Positions 50,656 through 59,701 of a stretch of DNA of 64,000 nt are shown one piece after another. Location of the stretch: assembly GCA_003215355.1 (NCBI GenBank), contig QCKL01000003.1, forward strand, positions 1 to 64,000, in the 5' to 3' direction. The notes beneath the pieces were generated by a model that saw only the letters and a program-made list of their open reading frames with translations, had not been told where the DNA came from and ran no database searches. The position numbers and the translations under genes are program-made. Every line of letters begins with the position of its first letter. Position 1 is the stretch's first letter. This DNA comes from Prochlorococcus sp. AG-409-O23. Lineage in GTDB: Bacteria; Cyanobacteriota; Cyanobacteriia; PCC-6307; Cyanobiaceae.

Positions 50656-51996
50656 ATGCGCAAGAATTTCGATTGGATGAGCTACTGGTAATTCATTATT
50701 CAAATGCTTTCTCAACTGAAGAGTACAGCCGATATTTCCGCTGGCTATGAGTTTTGCTTCTGTTCTTTTCAAGTTTTCTACTTTAATCTTGCCTAGCTCA
50801 GATGCGGTCTCTGGCTGAACCAGGTTGTAAATACCCGCACTCCCACAACAAATACCTGCTTCATTGGGCTCCTTAAGCTTTAGGTATGGAATAACTCCTA
50901 AAAGTTCTCTTGGTTGAGTCGCAATCCCTTGGCCATGAATCATGTGACATGCGTCGTGATAAACAACCTCTAATGGATTTCCTATTTCCGCTATTTGTCC
51001 ATCAGGATGGCTAAGCGGTTGAAGCTTGTTGAGAAACTCATCGCTTAGTCCTCGAGCAATCAAGAATTCATGGACATCTGTGACTGGAGCGTCAAAGTTA
51101 CCTCCATTAGCCACAAATTTTTTGTATTCCTTCATGGTGTGACCACAGCCAGAGGCAGCTACAACTATTGCTTCCAATGGTTCAGCTCCTCCAGGGCGAC
51201 CCTTGCCTATTACAGAGCGAAAGCTATTGACTAGTGCTGTTGCAAGCTGACGGGTTTGTTGAAGGTCACCCTGGTGATGAGTCACTGCACCACAACAGCC
51301 TTGATTTGGTGGAATTACAACTTCGAATCCATTGGCTTGGAGCACAGCAATGGTTGCTTTGTTCACGCTTGGGTCGAAGCACCTTTGTACACAACCCAGC
51401 ACGAAGCCCACTTTCCCACGCCTTTTACCTTTTGCTGGATTTAGAACCTTCCATTCGTCAATGAAGCTTTCTTTTGAAAGTGGAGGTAGAAGTGATTCCA
51501 TAGCCTCGAGTTGAGGGCCTAGGAGACCAGTTAGCTTTGATAGACGAGCCGCTTTTTGCAATGGTGTTCCTGCATAGCCTCTTAAAGATTGCAGGATGAT
51601 TCTTAGTCTTCTTGGGTAAGGAAGAACCCATAAGAGAGCCTTACGGAATAAATTCTGACAAGAGGAGCGAAGTCCTGGCTTATTTAGTTTTGGCCTTGTG
51701 GCTTCGATGAGTTCGTCATATCGCACACCTGATGGACATGCACTCACACAAGCGAAGCATCCAAGGCAGGTGTCGAAATGGCTGGCAATCGTGAGGTCCA
51801 TTTCCAACTCTCCATTCTCTATAGCTTTCAGAGTATGGATACGCCCTCTTGGCGAATCCATTTCGGTGCCTAGCACCCTGTAACTTGCACAAGTAGGGAG
51901 ACAAAAGCCACAGTGAACGCAGGGATCTATAACCCCCTTTGGTATCCCTTGTTGGGTCAATTTCTTTGACTCGTTCGTGGTGCCATTAGACTTCAT
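50623..51996 (-). CDS. glcF: Glycolate oxidase iron-sulfur subunit GlcF
   Basis: 457 residues. Two 4Fe-4S motifs: CVHCGFCLPTCASYRVLGTE (about residues 26-45) and CLGCFACVSACPSGVRYDEL (about 76-95). Two CCG-type cysteine-rich domains follow, ending in NQGCCGAVTHHQGD and GICCGSAGIYNLVQPE. This matches GlcF, which passes electrons from GlcD/GlcE to the quinone pool. ATG at 51996. 206 bp to icd (51997-52202), in which I see nothing identifiable. Confidence 0.94.
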   Translation of the reverse strand: MKSNGTTNESKKLTQQGIPKGVIDPCVHCGFCLPTCASYRVLGTEMDSPRGRIHTLKAIENGELEMDLTIASHFDTCLGCFACVSACPSGVRYDELIEATRPKLNKPGLRSSCQNLFRKALLWVLPYPRRLRIILQSLRGYAGTPLQKAARLSKLTGLLGPQLEAMESLLPPLSKESFIDEWKVLNPAKGKRRGKVGFVLGCVQRCFDPSVNKATIAVLQANGFEVVIPPNQGCCGAVTHHQGDLQQTRQLATALVNSFRSVIGKGRPGGAEPLEAIVVAASGCGHTMKEYKKFVANGGNFDAPVTDVHEFLIARGLSDEFLNKLQPLSHPDGQIAEIGNPLEVVYHDACHMIHGQGIATQPRELLGVIPYLKLKEPNEAGICCGSAGIYNLVQPETASELGKIKVENLKRTEAKLIASGNIGCTLQLRKHLNNELPVAHPIEILAHSAGLHKPPSL

Positions 51997-52202
51997 AACT
52001 TCACTCTTACAAAATAGATTAGAATGTAGATACTTGAAAAAATAGTGATGACGTAGTTAGTCAGAGATCAATGTCTGATGATTTTATTTGACGAGGACAG
52101 GAGGACTTCTCTTGCCTTTAGGTTTTAATTTTAGTAAATAAGAATGATTATTTAAAGTTCACTTTAAGCTTGTATAAGCTTCTATATAAAACTTTTATAG
52201 AT

Positions 52203-53627
52203 TTAGAAGCGCTCAATCACAGCTTCTGCGAATCCGCTACAAGTTAAAGGATCAACCATTGGTTCCATAAGTCGTGCCAAGTCATAAGTCACATGTTTAT
52301 CTGAAATGGAACGACTTATCCCTTTTGTGATTAGGTTGGCGGCCTCTTGCCACCCCAAAAATTCAAGCATCATTACTCCACTAAGTATTACTGAACCAGG
52401 ATTTATTCGATTGAGGCCTGCATGCTTAGGGGCTGTTCCATGAGTGGCTTCAAATATTGCGGCTTTATCTCCAATATTTGCACCAGGGGCCATCCCTAGG
52501 CCTCCAACAACTGCTGCTGCTGCATCAGAAATATAATCTCCATTGAGGTTTAGAGTCGCAAGGATTGAGTATTCTTGCGGTCTAGTTTGAATTTGTTGGA
52601 AAATACTGTCGGCAATTCTGTCGTCGATTAAAACCATTTCCTTCCACTTATGTTTCCCATGGCTTGGGCCTATTGAATCGATTACTCTTTTGACCTCTGT
52701 ACAAATGACCTCTTTCTTTTCAGGAGTTAGAGACTCATATCCAGGATCTATCATCCGTGCATTCTTCTCAATACTTAGTTCTGGATTCTCATCGGAGTTA
52801 CTAAGGATCCAACTTTCACGTTCAGTGATACACACATCACGAAATTCACTAGTGGCTAATTCATATCCCCAATCTCTAAATGCACCCTCAGTGAACTTCA
52901 TAATGTTCCCTTTATGAACGAGCGTTACATGCCTTTTCTTCCCTTCAAGCCTTAAAGCATGTTGTATTGCTTTGCGGATATGCCGCTGACTACCTTGTTT
53001 GCTTACAGGTTTAATGCCAAGACCCGAGAAACTTGGGATTTGACGTTTGCCAAGCTTTCCATTCGCAGGAATAACCTCATTATTTAAGTAATTTAGTAAT
53101 TGGATCCCAACCTTGTCGCTTGCTTCCCATTCAATCCCCATATAAATATCTTCGGTATTTTCTCTGTAAACGATGACATCTAAGTCTTCTGGACGTTTGT
53201 GAGGACTTGGGGTCCCTGGGTAATACCTGCAAGGTCTGACGCAGGAATATAGATCAAAGATTTGGCGAAGAGCCACATTTAACGATCGAATACCTCCTCC
53301 TACTGGCGTAGTGAGCGGCCCCTTGATTGCGATCCCATATTTTCGAATTGCCTCCAGTGTGTCGTTAGGAAGGTATTGATAAGTCCCGTATAGCTCGCAT
53401 GCTTCATCACCGGCATAAATCTTGAACCATTCGATACGGCGCTGTTCCCCATAGGCTTTTTTTACAGCAGCATCAAGGACTGTTTTTGTGGCAGGCCATA
53501 TGTCCACTCCTGTGCCATCTCCGCGTATAAAGGGAATGATTGGGTCATTAGGCACTTCGGGATGACCGTTCACGAAGCGAATAGCAGTTCCCTGTTGTGG
53601 AGGAGTGAGCTTTTCGAAGTGTGCCAT
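52203..53627 (-). CDS. icd: NADP-dependent isocitrate dehydrogenase
   Basis: 474 residues from ATG 53627 (MAHFEKLTPPQQ); the open frame extends to 53720 but those 31 residues look non-conserved. It oxidises isocitrate to 2-oxoglutarate, the entry point for nitrogen assimilation in cyanobacteria. Marks: PIIPFIRGDGTGVDIWPAT, GPLTTPVGGGIRSLNVALRQ with the regulatory serine, DLYSCVRPCRYYPGTPSP, YRENTEDIYMGIEW, HKGNIMKFTEGAFRDWGYE, DGDYISDAAAAVVGGLGMAPGANIG-like region and ATHGTAPKHAG. Longer than E. coli Icd by a C-terminal domain insertion, as in other cyanobacteria. Confidence 0.97.
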   Translation of the reverse strand: MAHFEKLTPPQQGTAIRFVNGHPEVPNDPIIPFIRGDGTGVDIWPATKTVLDAAVKKAYGEQRRIEWFKIYAGDEACELYGTYQYLPNDTLEAIRKYGIAIKGPLTTPVGGGIRSLNVALRQIFDLYSCVRPCRYYPGTPSPHKRPEDLDVIVYRENTEDIYMGIEWEASDKVGIQLLNYLNNEVIPANGKLGKRQIPSFSGLGIKPVSKQGSQRHIRKAIQHALRLEGKKRHVTLVHKGNIMKFTEGAFRDWGYELATSEFRDVCITERESWILSNSDENPELSIEKNARMIDPGYESLTPEKKEVICTEVKRVIDSIGPSHGKHKWKEMVLIDDRIADSIFQQIQTRPQEYSILATLNLNGDYISDAAAAVVGGLGMAPGANIGDKAAIFEATHGTAPKHAGLNRINPGSVILSGVMMLEFLGWQEAANLITKGISRSISDKHVTYDLARLMEPMVDPLTCSGFAEAVIERF

Positions 53628-53762
53628 AAAGATTTTCGCAGCAACAATTTGCCTGCAGGCGAGCCTATGACTTAGAGGTGTTTCACTGGTCCCTGATAGA
53701 GGCTTAGCGTGATATTGCAAAGGTTTTTTTAAGTCCAGTAGTTTTCTGTGTAGGAACTGTGA

Positions 53763-54740
53763 ATGAGTAATTCGTTACCTCGATCATCTGAAGAGCAATC
53801 TCAGATATGGGCTGTAGCAGCTTGTTTTAACGAAGAAGAGGTGATTGGCAATTTTATTGAAAGATTGGTAGCACTCCCTGCAATAAGCCGATTGGTACTT
53901 GTGGATGATGGATCGAAAGACGGTACGGTGGCCAAGATTCGAGCTTGGCAAAACAAGTCCTTTTGTGATGAAGCCGATAAACCTGTCATCTTGCTTGAGT
54001 TAACAAGAAACTTCGGGAAAGAGGCTGCAATGCTTGCAGGATTAGATTATTCAGAAGGTAAATGTGATGCTGTTGTTTTAATAGATTCTGACCTCCAACA
54101 TCCTCCTGAGCTCATTTCTCAAATGGTTGACTCTTGGGAAGATGGGGCTGAAATAGTTACAGCTGTAAGAGAGGCTGAGGATGAGGAATCTCCATTAAAG
54201 ATCGCAACTGCCGCTTGGTTTTACAAAATCTTCAATCGCATTGTTGATTCTATTCAGATTACAGAGGGTGCAGGTGACTATCGCTTACTAAGTGCACCAG
54301 TAGTTAGCGCATTAACTAAAATGAGAGAATTTAGTCGGTTCTCTAAAGGATTAGTCCCTTGGACTGGATATCATAGTGTTGAAATTAGTTATAAACGAAT
54401 TGCGCGTGTTGCAGGTCATAGTTCATGGAGCCCCTTAAAATTGTGGAGTTATGCTTTAGATGGCCTGTTTTCATTCTCTGTCGTTCCTTTGAAAATATGG
54501 AGCTTGATAGGCTTGACTGTATCTGCACTGAGCTTTTTCTATGCACTATGGATAGTTTTCAGTACGGTGATTAATGGGGTTGATGTACCAGGTTATGCAT
54601 CTTTGATTGTCACAACGTTATTCCTTGGCGGGATACAACTTATTGGTATAGGTGTACTTGGAGATTATATTGGGAGGATTTATGTGGATACAAAGTCAAG
54701 GCCTCATTATTTTGTAAGATGTATTCATTCCCCTGATTGA
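53763..54740 (+). CDS. GtrB-type polyprenyl-phosphate glycosyltransferase
   Basis: 325 residues. GT2 domain: AVAACFNEEEVIGNFIERL, LVLVDDGSKDGTV (D48-D49), LTRNFGKEAAMLAGLDY and the metal site LIDSDLQHPPEL (D108, D110). Two C-terminal membrane helices follow (PLKIWSLIGLTVSALSFFYA, then LIVTTLFLGGIQLIGIGVLG) and the tail IGRIYVDTKSRPHY. This is the architecture of DPM/GtrB/ArnC/FlmF enzymes, which load a sugar onto undecaprenyl phosphate at the inner face of the membrane. It converges on a GtrA-deacetylase fusion with one base between the stops, so the two probably act in one pathway. The sugar is not known. Confidence 0.92.
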   Translation: MSNSLPRSSEEQSQIWAVAACFNEEEVIGNFIERLVALPAISRLVLVDDGSKDGTVAKIRAWQNKSFCDEADKPVILLELTRNFGKEAAMLAGLDYSEGKCDAVVLIDSDLQHPPELISQMVDSWEDGAEIVTAVREAEDEESPLKIATAAWFYKIFNRIVDSIQITEGAGDYRLLSAPVVSALTKMREFSRFSKGLVPWTGYHSVEISYKRIARVAGHSSWSPLKLWSYALDGLFSFSVVPLKIWSLIGLTVSALSFFYALWIVFSTVINGVDVPGYASLIVTTLFLGGIQLIGIGVLGDYIGRIYVDTKSRPHYFVRCIHSPD

Positions 54741-54741
54741 A

Positions 54742-56049
54742 TCACACTTTGTAAAGCTCTCTTAGAGACTCTAATTCTTGCTGGCGCCAAGATGAACTAA
54801 TGAAATTATGGGATATATGGAACCCAGCCAAGTCTATATTGTCCTCTTCAAGCTCTATTTTTATAGATGGATGTGTGAGTAGTATAGGTGGAGTTTCATC
54901 TGGCGAATGATGAGTAATCTGTAGCTCTCTCCATGCTAAATTGATTATGGGTTTAACCATTCTTCCGGTGAAAAGCACCCCGCTAAATCTAGAATTAGTG
55001 GCTAGCAATGCTTTATATATTTTAGGTTTTGCTAGTAAAGATAGAACTTGAAGTATTGACCATTTTAACCATCTAAGTTCTTTTAGAATAATCAGCCAAT
55101 ATCGTAATGGTAAGCCTGTTGGTAATGGTTCCATGGTTGTTCTTATCCAATTGATTTTATAAGTTGAATTATTTTTTAAAAGAATGTTTAAAACTATGGG
55201 CACTAGATGGACATGTTGGTGGCCATCCAAGGAGATTGAAGAGCTTCCTGTCAGTGATTTAAATAGTTCAATTTGTTTAGTGATTTCCAATTCCAATTGT
55301 TCTTCCAATGCTCTTTTGAGTGAACTTCTCCTTGGTAGGAAAGAGCTCAACAGCAATTCAACAAATGATTTTTTTAGAATACCCTTATTATTTACTAATG
55401 ACGAGACTTGATTTTTTTCGGATAGCGCGGGCCCTTCAGTTAGACATAGGTGAAGAGATAAAGGTAATTTCTTTAAATCTTCCCAACCTTTAATAGCTTC
55501 TGGAACGGCTGTGCCATTAATTATTAGGCTGGCACTATCTAGATGTCCCTGACTTGCAAGGGACAGGATGGCTTTGTTAGAGGCTTTACTCAGCCCTAGG
55601 TCGTCTGCATGTCTAAATGGGATTGAAGTTAGTTTTCTTTGTCTATTATTACTAAAAATTGCAGCTCTTTTCCAGATAATTGCATTGATTACCGTCGGAG
55701 TAAAAACTAATATCAACTTAGTTACTTGTTGATCAGACCATTGATTGAGGGCTATAGGCAAGAGAGCGCTAACGCTTAGATTGACACTGAATTGAAGTAG
55801 CAACCAACGCCTTGCGAATCGTTGGCCGCGTGTTTCAGGACGGAATGTAAAAAGACTATGTCCTAAATAACTTGTGATTGAAGCGGTTAAGAAGCCACTT
55901 AGATTGCTTAGCCACAGAGGTAAGAACTTCAACAATAAAATTAAGACTGTTGCGTGAATGGATGCAGCCAAAACACCAACGATTCCGTATCGCCCAACAA
56001 AGGAAAAAACGTCTTTTGCGATCATGTGTCTTAGCAAAGTCTTGTGCAC
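54742..56049 (-). CDS. Fusion of GtrA-like flippase domain and YdjC/ChbG-like carbohydrate deacetylase
   Basis: 435 residues with two parts. Residues 20-130 are a GtrA-like four-helix membrane domain (segments near 22-42, 48-68, 83-100 and 110-127; GYIVG-type start YGIVGVLAAS, SYLGHSLFTFRP). GtrA proteins help move polyprenyl-linked sugars across the membrane. From about residue 140 the chain is a YdjC/ChbG/HpnK-type deacetylase: RHADDLGLSKASNKAI (H147-D150), LSLHLCLTEGP (H200) and LDGHQHVHLVP (275-281), which carry the metal and catalytic residues. The family removes acetyl groups from aminosugars such as chitooligosaccharides or undecaprenyl-phosphate hexosamines. I infer flipping plus deacetylation of the lipid-sugar made by the facing gene. 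Confidence 0.88.
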   Translation of the reverse strand: MHKTLLRHMIAKDVFSFVGRYGIVGVLAASIHATVLILLLKFLPLWLSNLSGFLTASITSYLGHSLFTFRPETRGQRFARRWLLLQFSVNLSVSALLPIALNQWSDQQVTKLILVFTPTVINAIIWKRAAIFSNNRQRKLTSIPFRHADDLGLSKASNKAILSLASQGHLDSASLIINGTAVPEAIKGWEDLKKLPLSLHLCLTEGPALSEKNQVSSLVNNKGILKKSFVELLLSSFLPRRSSLKRALEEQLELEITKQIELFKSLTGSSSISLDGHQHVHLVPIVLNILLKNNSTYKINWIRTTMEPLPTGLPLRYWLIILKELRWLKWSILQVLSLLAKPKIYKALLATNSRFSGVLFTGRMVKPIINLAWRELQITHHSPDETPPILLTHPSIKIELEEDNIDLAGFHISHNFISSSWRQQELESLRELYKV

Positions 56050-56182
56050 GGTGTCCCCTTAGAAGGGAAGTTCAATCTTTGAAAGCCAAGGCGGGTCATT
56101 CTTAAGAGGCAAGTTGTAAATGAGCCTCACCGCCAATTGCATGGCATGTTCATTAAGACATAATAGTTTTCAGGAGGTTTGT

Positions 56183-56626
56183 ATGAACGCTGCTGAGAAG
56201 GTGCACAGTGTGGCTTTTGCCCATGCCCTGGCTTCAGCAGTCACGCTGGTGCGGCAATATTTCCCAGAAGCTCAAGTGAATCTCACCCCATGGAGAGATG
56301 ATGATCAGACTCGTAGATGGTGCGAGAACGAGACACTTGATATAGCCTTTCATTTCCCTGGTTGGAGTCCTCGCTTGCAGTGTCGCAGCCTATTAATGCA
56401 GTTGAGAATAAGTAATGATCAAGACAACGCCCCTCCCCATCTCCTTGGTTTGATTATGCGTGGGATGACTTTTGATGGTGAGAGATGGCGTTTGGTCACA
56501 GTTGGTGACTGGCATCCGACGGGATCTCACTTGCCGCAGTTGCCACAGAGGAATCAGCTGAAAAAAATTTGCCGAGAATTGTTTGTTCTTTTCCCAGCAT
56601 CTCCTTCGTCAGGGGATGATCAGTAA
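56183..56626 (+). CDS. Conserved-type hypothetical protein
   Basis: 147 residues. An AGGAGG ribosome site at 56172-56177 fixes the ATG at 56183 (MNAAEKVHSVAFAHALASAV); the longer frame from 56120 is not needed. Compact mixed fold: VTLVRQYFPEAQVNLTPWRDDDQTRRW, TLDIAFHFPGWSPRLQCRSLLMQLRIS, GLIMRGMTFDGERWRLVTVGDWHPTGSHLP. No signal peptide or known catalytic pattern. Positioned between the GtrA fusion (divergent) and heme oxygenase. I do not recognise the family. Confidence 0.8.
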   Translation: MNAAEKVHSVAFAHALASAVTLVRQYFPEAQVNLTPWRDDDQTRRWCENETLDIAFHFPGWSPRLQCRSLLMQLRISNDQDNAPPHLLGLIMRGMTFDGERWRLVTVGDWHPTGSHLPQLPQRNQLKKICRELFVLFPASPSSGDDQ

Positions 56627-56709
56627 ACATTCGCAAGCCAAAGGCGCTTAATGCGAATAGATTCTTTTAGGTTCTCTCTACTCCTTTCCCCTTCATTCCA
56701 CTCTTAGCA

Positions 56710-57429
56710 ATGTCAGTAGCCCTAGCAAGGCAACTTAGAGAAGGAACTAAGAAATCTCACACAATGGCCGAAAATACAGGCTTTGTGAGTTGCTTTCTTA
56801 AAGGTGTGGTCGATAAGTCCACTTATCGAACTCTTGTTGCGGACTTTTATTTCGTCTATAAAGCTATGGAAGATCAGACTTCCAGGCTTTCTTCAGAAGG
56901 ACATTCCGTTATTACTCCTATTGGTTATAAAGAACTGAATCGACTTAAATCACTCGAGCAAGATTTAACTTTCTATTTTGGTAGCAACTGGATCAATGAG
57001 ATAAAGCCAACTCCTGCGGCTCAGTCTTACGTAGAGCGTATTCATCAGGTTGCTAATGAAACCCCAGAACTTTTAGTTGGCCATCACTACACTAGATATC
57101 TAGGCGATCTCTCTGGTGGGCAGATTTTAAAGAAAATTGCTCAAAAGGCAATGAATTTGTCTGAGCATGACGGGCTTCGTTTTTATGAGTTTGATGAGAT
57201 TGATGATGAGAAGGCTTTCAAGCAAAAATATAGTGAGACACTTAATTCCTTGCCAATTGATCAGGCGATGGCTGATTTGATTGTTGAGGAAGCAAATAGA
57301 GCCTTTAAATTCAACATGCAAATGTTTGAGGAGCTAGAGGGTAATTTAGTAGCGGCAATTGGCAAACTTCTTTTTGGATTGCTTACTAGTCGTAAGAAAC
57401 GAGGCAGTACAGAGGTTGGTAATACTTAG
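56710..57429 (+). CDS. ho1: Heme oxygenase (biliverdin-forming)
   Basis: 239 residues; opens heme to biliverdin IX-alpha, carbon monoxide and iron using reduced ferredoxin. Marks: LREGTKKSHTMAENTGFVSCFLKG with proximal H17, LVADFYFVYKAMEDQ, and the distal helix GHHYTRYLGDLSGGQILKKIAQKAM. The C-terminus is about the usual cyanobacterial HO length. It is the first gene of ho1-pebA-pebB, so biliverdin is passed on to phycoerythrobilin synthesis. Confidence 0.96.
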   Translation: MSVALARQLREGTKKSHTMAENTGFVSCFLKGVVDKSTYRTLVADFYFVYKAMEDQTSRLSSEGHSVITPIGYKELNRLKSLEQDLTFYFGSNWINEIKPTPAAQSYVERIHQVANETPELLVGHHYTRYLGDLSGGQILKKIAQKAMNLSEHDGLRFYEFDEIDDEKAFKQKYSETLNSLPIDQAMADLIVEEANRAFKFNMQMFEELEGNLVAAIGKLLFGLLTSRKKRGSTEVGNT

Positions 57430-57633
57430 TATTATTGTGGCATGATAGCAATTCAGCAAAAGAAGTATTTGGTACTAGATTACGAATTTAGCTGTATATA
57501 CAGATCTCTTCTTTCATTCACTCTAAAGCAGTCTTTGCTTCCCCGAGCAATGCTTACAAACTTGACTCAACCTTGCACAAGCTATGTACTTTTACTAGTC
57601 ACTTTAGATCTTCCTATTATATCTAGGCTGTAG

Positions 57634-58362
<729 letters not shown>

Positions 58363-58373
58363 CAATTAGTCAG

Positions 58374-59144
58374 ATGAGTTTTATCCGCCAAAGCAGTCTT
58401 GATCCACCATATATGCCAAATTGGCGATGGCAAGTATTTCTTGATAAGACAATTGAAGCATTCTCAGAATTTCAATTAGAACCATACCCTATCGATCTAG
58501 AGTTTTTGGATAAGGAAGGAGTTGCGGGTCCTAAAGCCAGGCGATCTAATGTAAAAACCTCTATATGGGCATGTCAAACCTTCAAAATAAGTAAGTTACG
58601 CGCTGTTTGTGTAAATGGAGAGAATGTTGGCTCAGTACTGAACTTAGTAATAAAGCCCGCTCATAATTTTGACTTGCCTTTCTTTGGTGCGGACTTTGTT
58701 ACCTTGCCTGGGGGACATCTGTTGGCATTGGACTTACAGCCAGTGCTAAAAAATGATCGAGCTCATACAGAATCTGTTTGGAAACGTTTGGTTCCTATAC
58801 ATCAAAAATGGCAATCTAAATTGCCATTTGGAGGGGCAATACCTGTATCGGCAGAACCTTTTTTCTCACCAGGTTTTCTCTGGACGAGACTACCTCTTGG
58901 AGAAGTAGGAGAGAAAATTATTGATGACATAATTCAGCCTGCTTTTGAGGATTATCTTTCTCTTTATTTGGATTTAGTGCATGAGGCTGATGAGGTTTTA
59001 GAAGATCGATCCAGATTGATTTACAAAGGTCAAAGGAATTATTTAAGCTATAGAGCAGAAAATGATCCTGCCAGAGGAATGCTTACACGCTTTTATGGTA
59101 ACGAATGGACTGAGAAATATATTCATCAGGTATTGTTTGATTGA
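58374..59144 (+). CDS. pebB: Phycoerythrobilin:ferredoxin oxidoreductase PebB
   Basis: 256 residues; reduces 15,16-dihydrobiliverdin to phycoerythrobilin. Marks: NVKTSIWACQTFKISKLRAVCV, HNFDLPFFGADFVTLPGGHLLALDLQP (typical PebB, with DFV), PFFSPGFLWTRLP, and YLSYRAENDPARGMLTRFYGNEWTEKYI. PebA and PebB work as a channelling pair, which fits their adjacency (11 bp apart). Last gene of the cluster; 86 bp to the phosphatase. Confidence 0.95.
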   Translation: MSFIRQSSLDPPYMPNWRWQVFLDKTIEAFSEFQLEPYPIDLEFLDKEGVAGPKARRSNVKTSIWACQTFKISKLRAVCVNGENVGSVLNLVIKPAHNFDLPFFGADFVTLPGGHLLALDLQPVLKNDRAHTESVWKRLVPIHQKWQSKLPFGGAIPVSAEPFFSPGFLWTRLPLGEVGEKIIDDIIQPAFEDYLSLYLDLVHEADEVLEDRSRLIYKGQRNYLSYRAENDPARGMLTRFYGNEWTEKYIHQVLFD

Positions 59145-59230
59145 TAACAACGACTGATTTTCTAGTATCCAATTTAATTTTGATTGTTTGCTAGGAATCT
59201 CATCATTTCCCATTTTCTATTTCTCCTAAT

Positions 59231-59701
59231 ATGAAAACCAAAATTTTGTTTGTTTGCCTTGGAAACATATGCCGTTCTCCTGCTGCTGAAGCTATCTTTT
59301 TGCATCAAATTAATACATTAGGCCTTAGTGAGAAATATTTCGTTGACTCTGCAGGAACTGGTGGTTGGCATGTTGGTAAGAAAGCTGATTCGCGGATGCG
59401 AAGTGCTGCAAAAAGGAGAGGTATTTTAATTGAGAGCCTTGCACGACAAATCACTTCGGAGGATTTGCATGCCTTTGATTTGATTTTGACGATGGACTCG
59501 GAAAACTTTGCTGTATTAGAAGAACTTTCTAATCAAGAATGCTCAAAGTCAAATGCAACCATTAAGCCAATGCTTAGCTTTTCTAGCCAAACTAATTCCT
59601 TAGATGTACCAGATCCCTATTATGGTGGGGCTAAAGGTTTTGAAAATGTTCTCGATTTACTTGAAGATGCATGTAAAGGGTTGATTGATGCACTTAATTA
59701 G
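59231..59701 (+). CDS. Low-molecular-weight protein tyrosine phosphatase
   Basis: 156 residues. The P-loop VCLGNICRSPAAEAIF starts at residue 8, with catalytic C9 and R15. The general-acid loop is LDVPDPYYGGAKGF near residue 120-135. FVDSAGTGGWHVGKKADSRM and FDLILTMDSEN complete the family pattern. Such enzymes dephosphorylate tyrosine residues, for example on polysaccharide-export tyrosine kinases; no such kinase is visible here. The stop overlaps panC-cmk by 8 bp. Confidence 0.94.
   Translation: MKTKILFVCLGNICRSPAAEAIFLHQINTLGLSEKYFVDSAGTGGWHVGKKADSRMRSAAKRRGILIESLARQITSEDLHAFDLILTMDSENFAVLEELSNQECSKSNATIKPMLSFSSQTNSLDVPDPYYGGAKGFENVLDLLEDACKGLIDALN

Noticed and set aside
57442..57633. 63-codon ORF between ho1 and pebA
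   Set aside because: No ribosome site, odd composition with scattered cysteines and leucines, and no recognisable motif; more likely the ho1-pebA leader/spacer.
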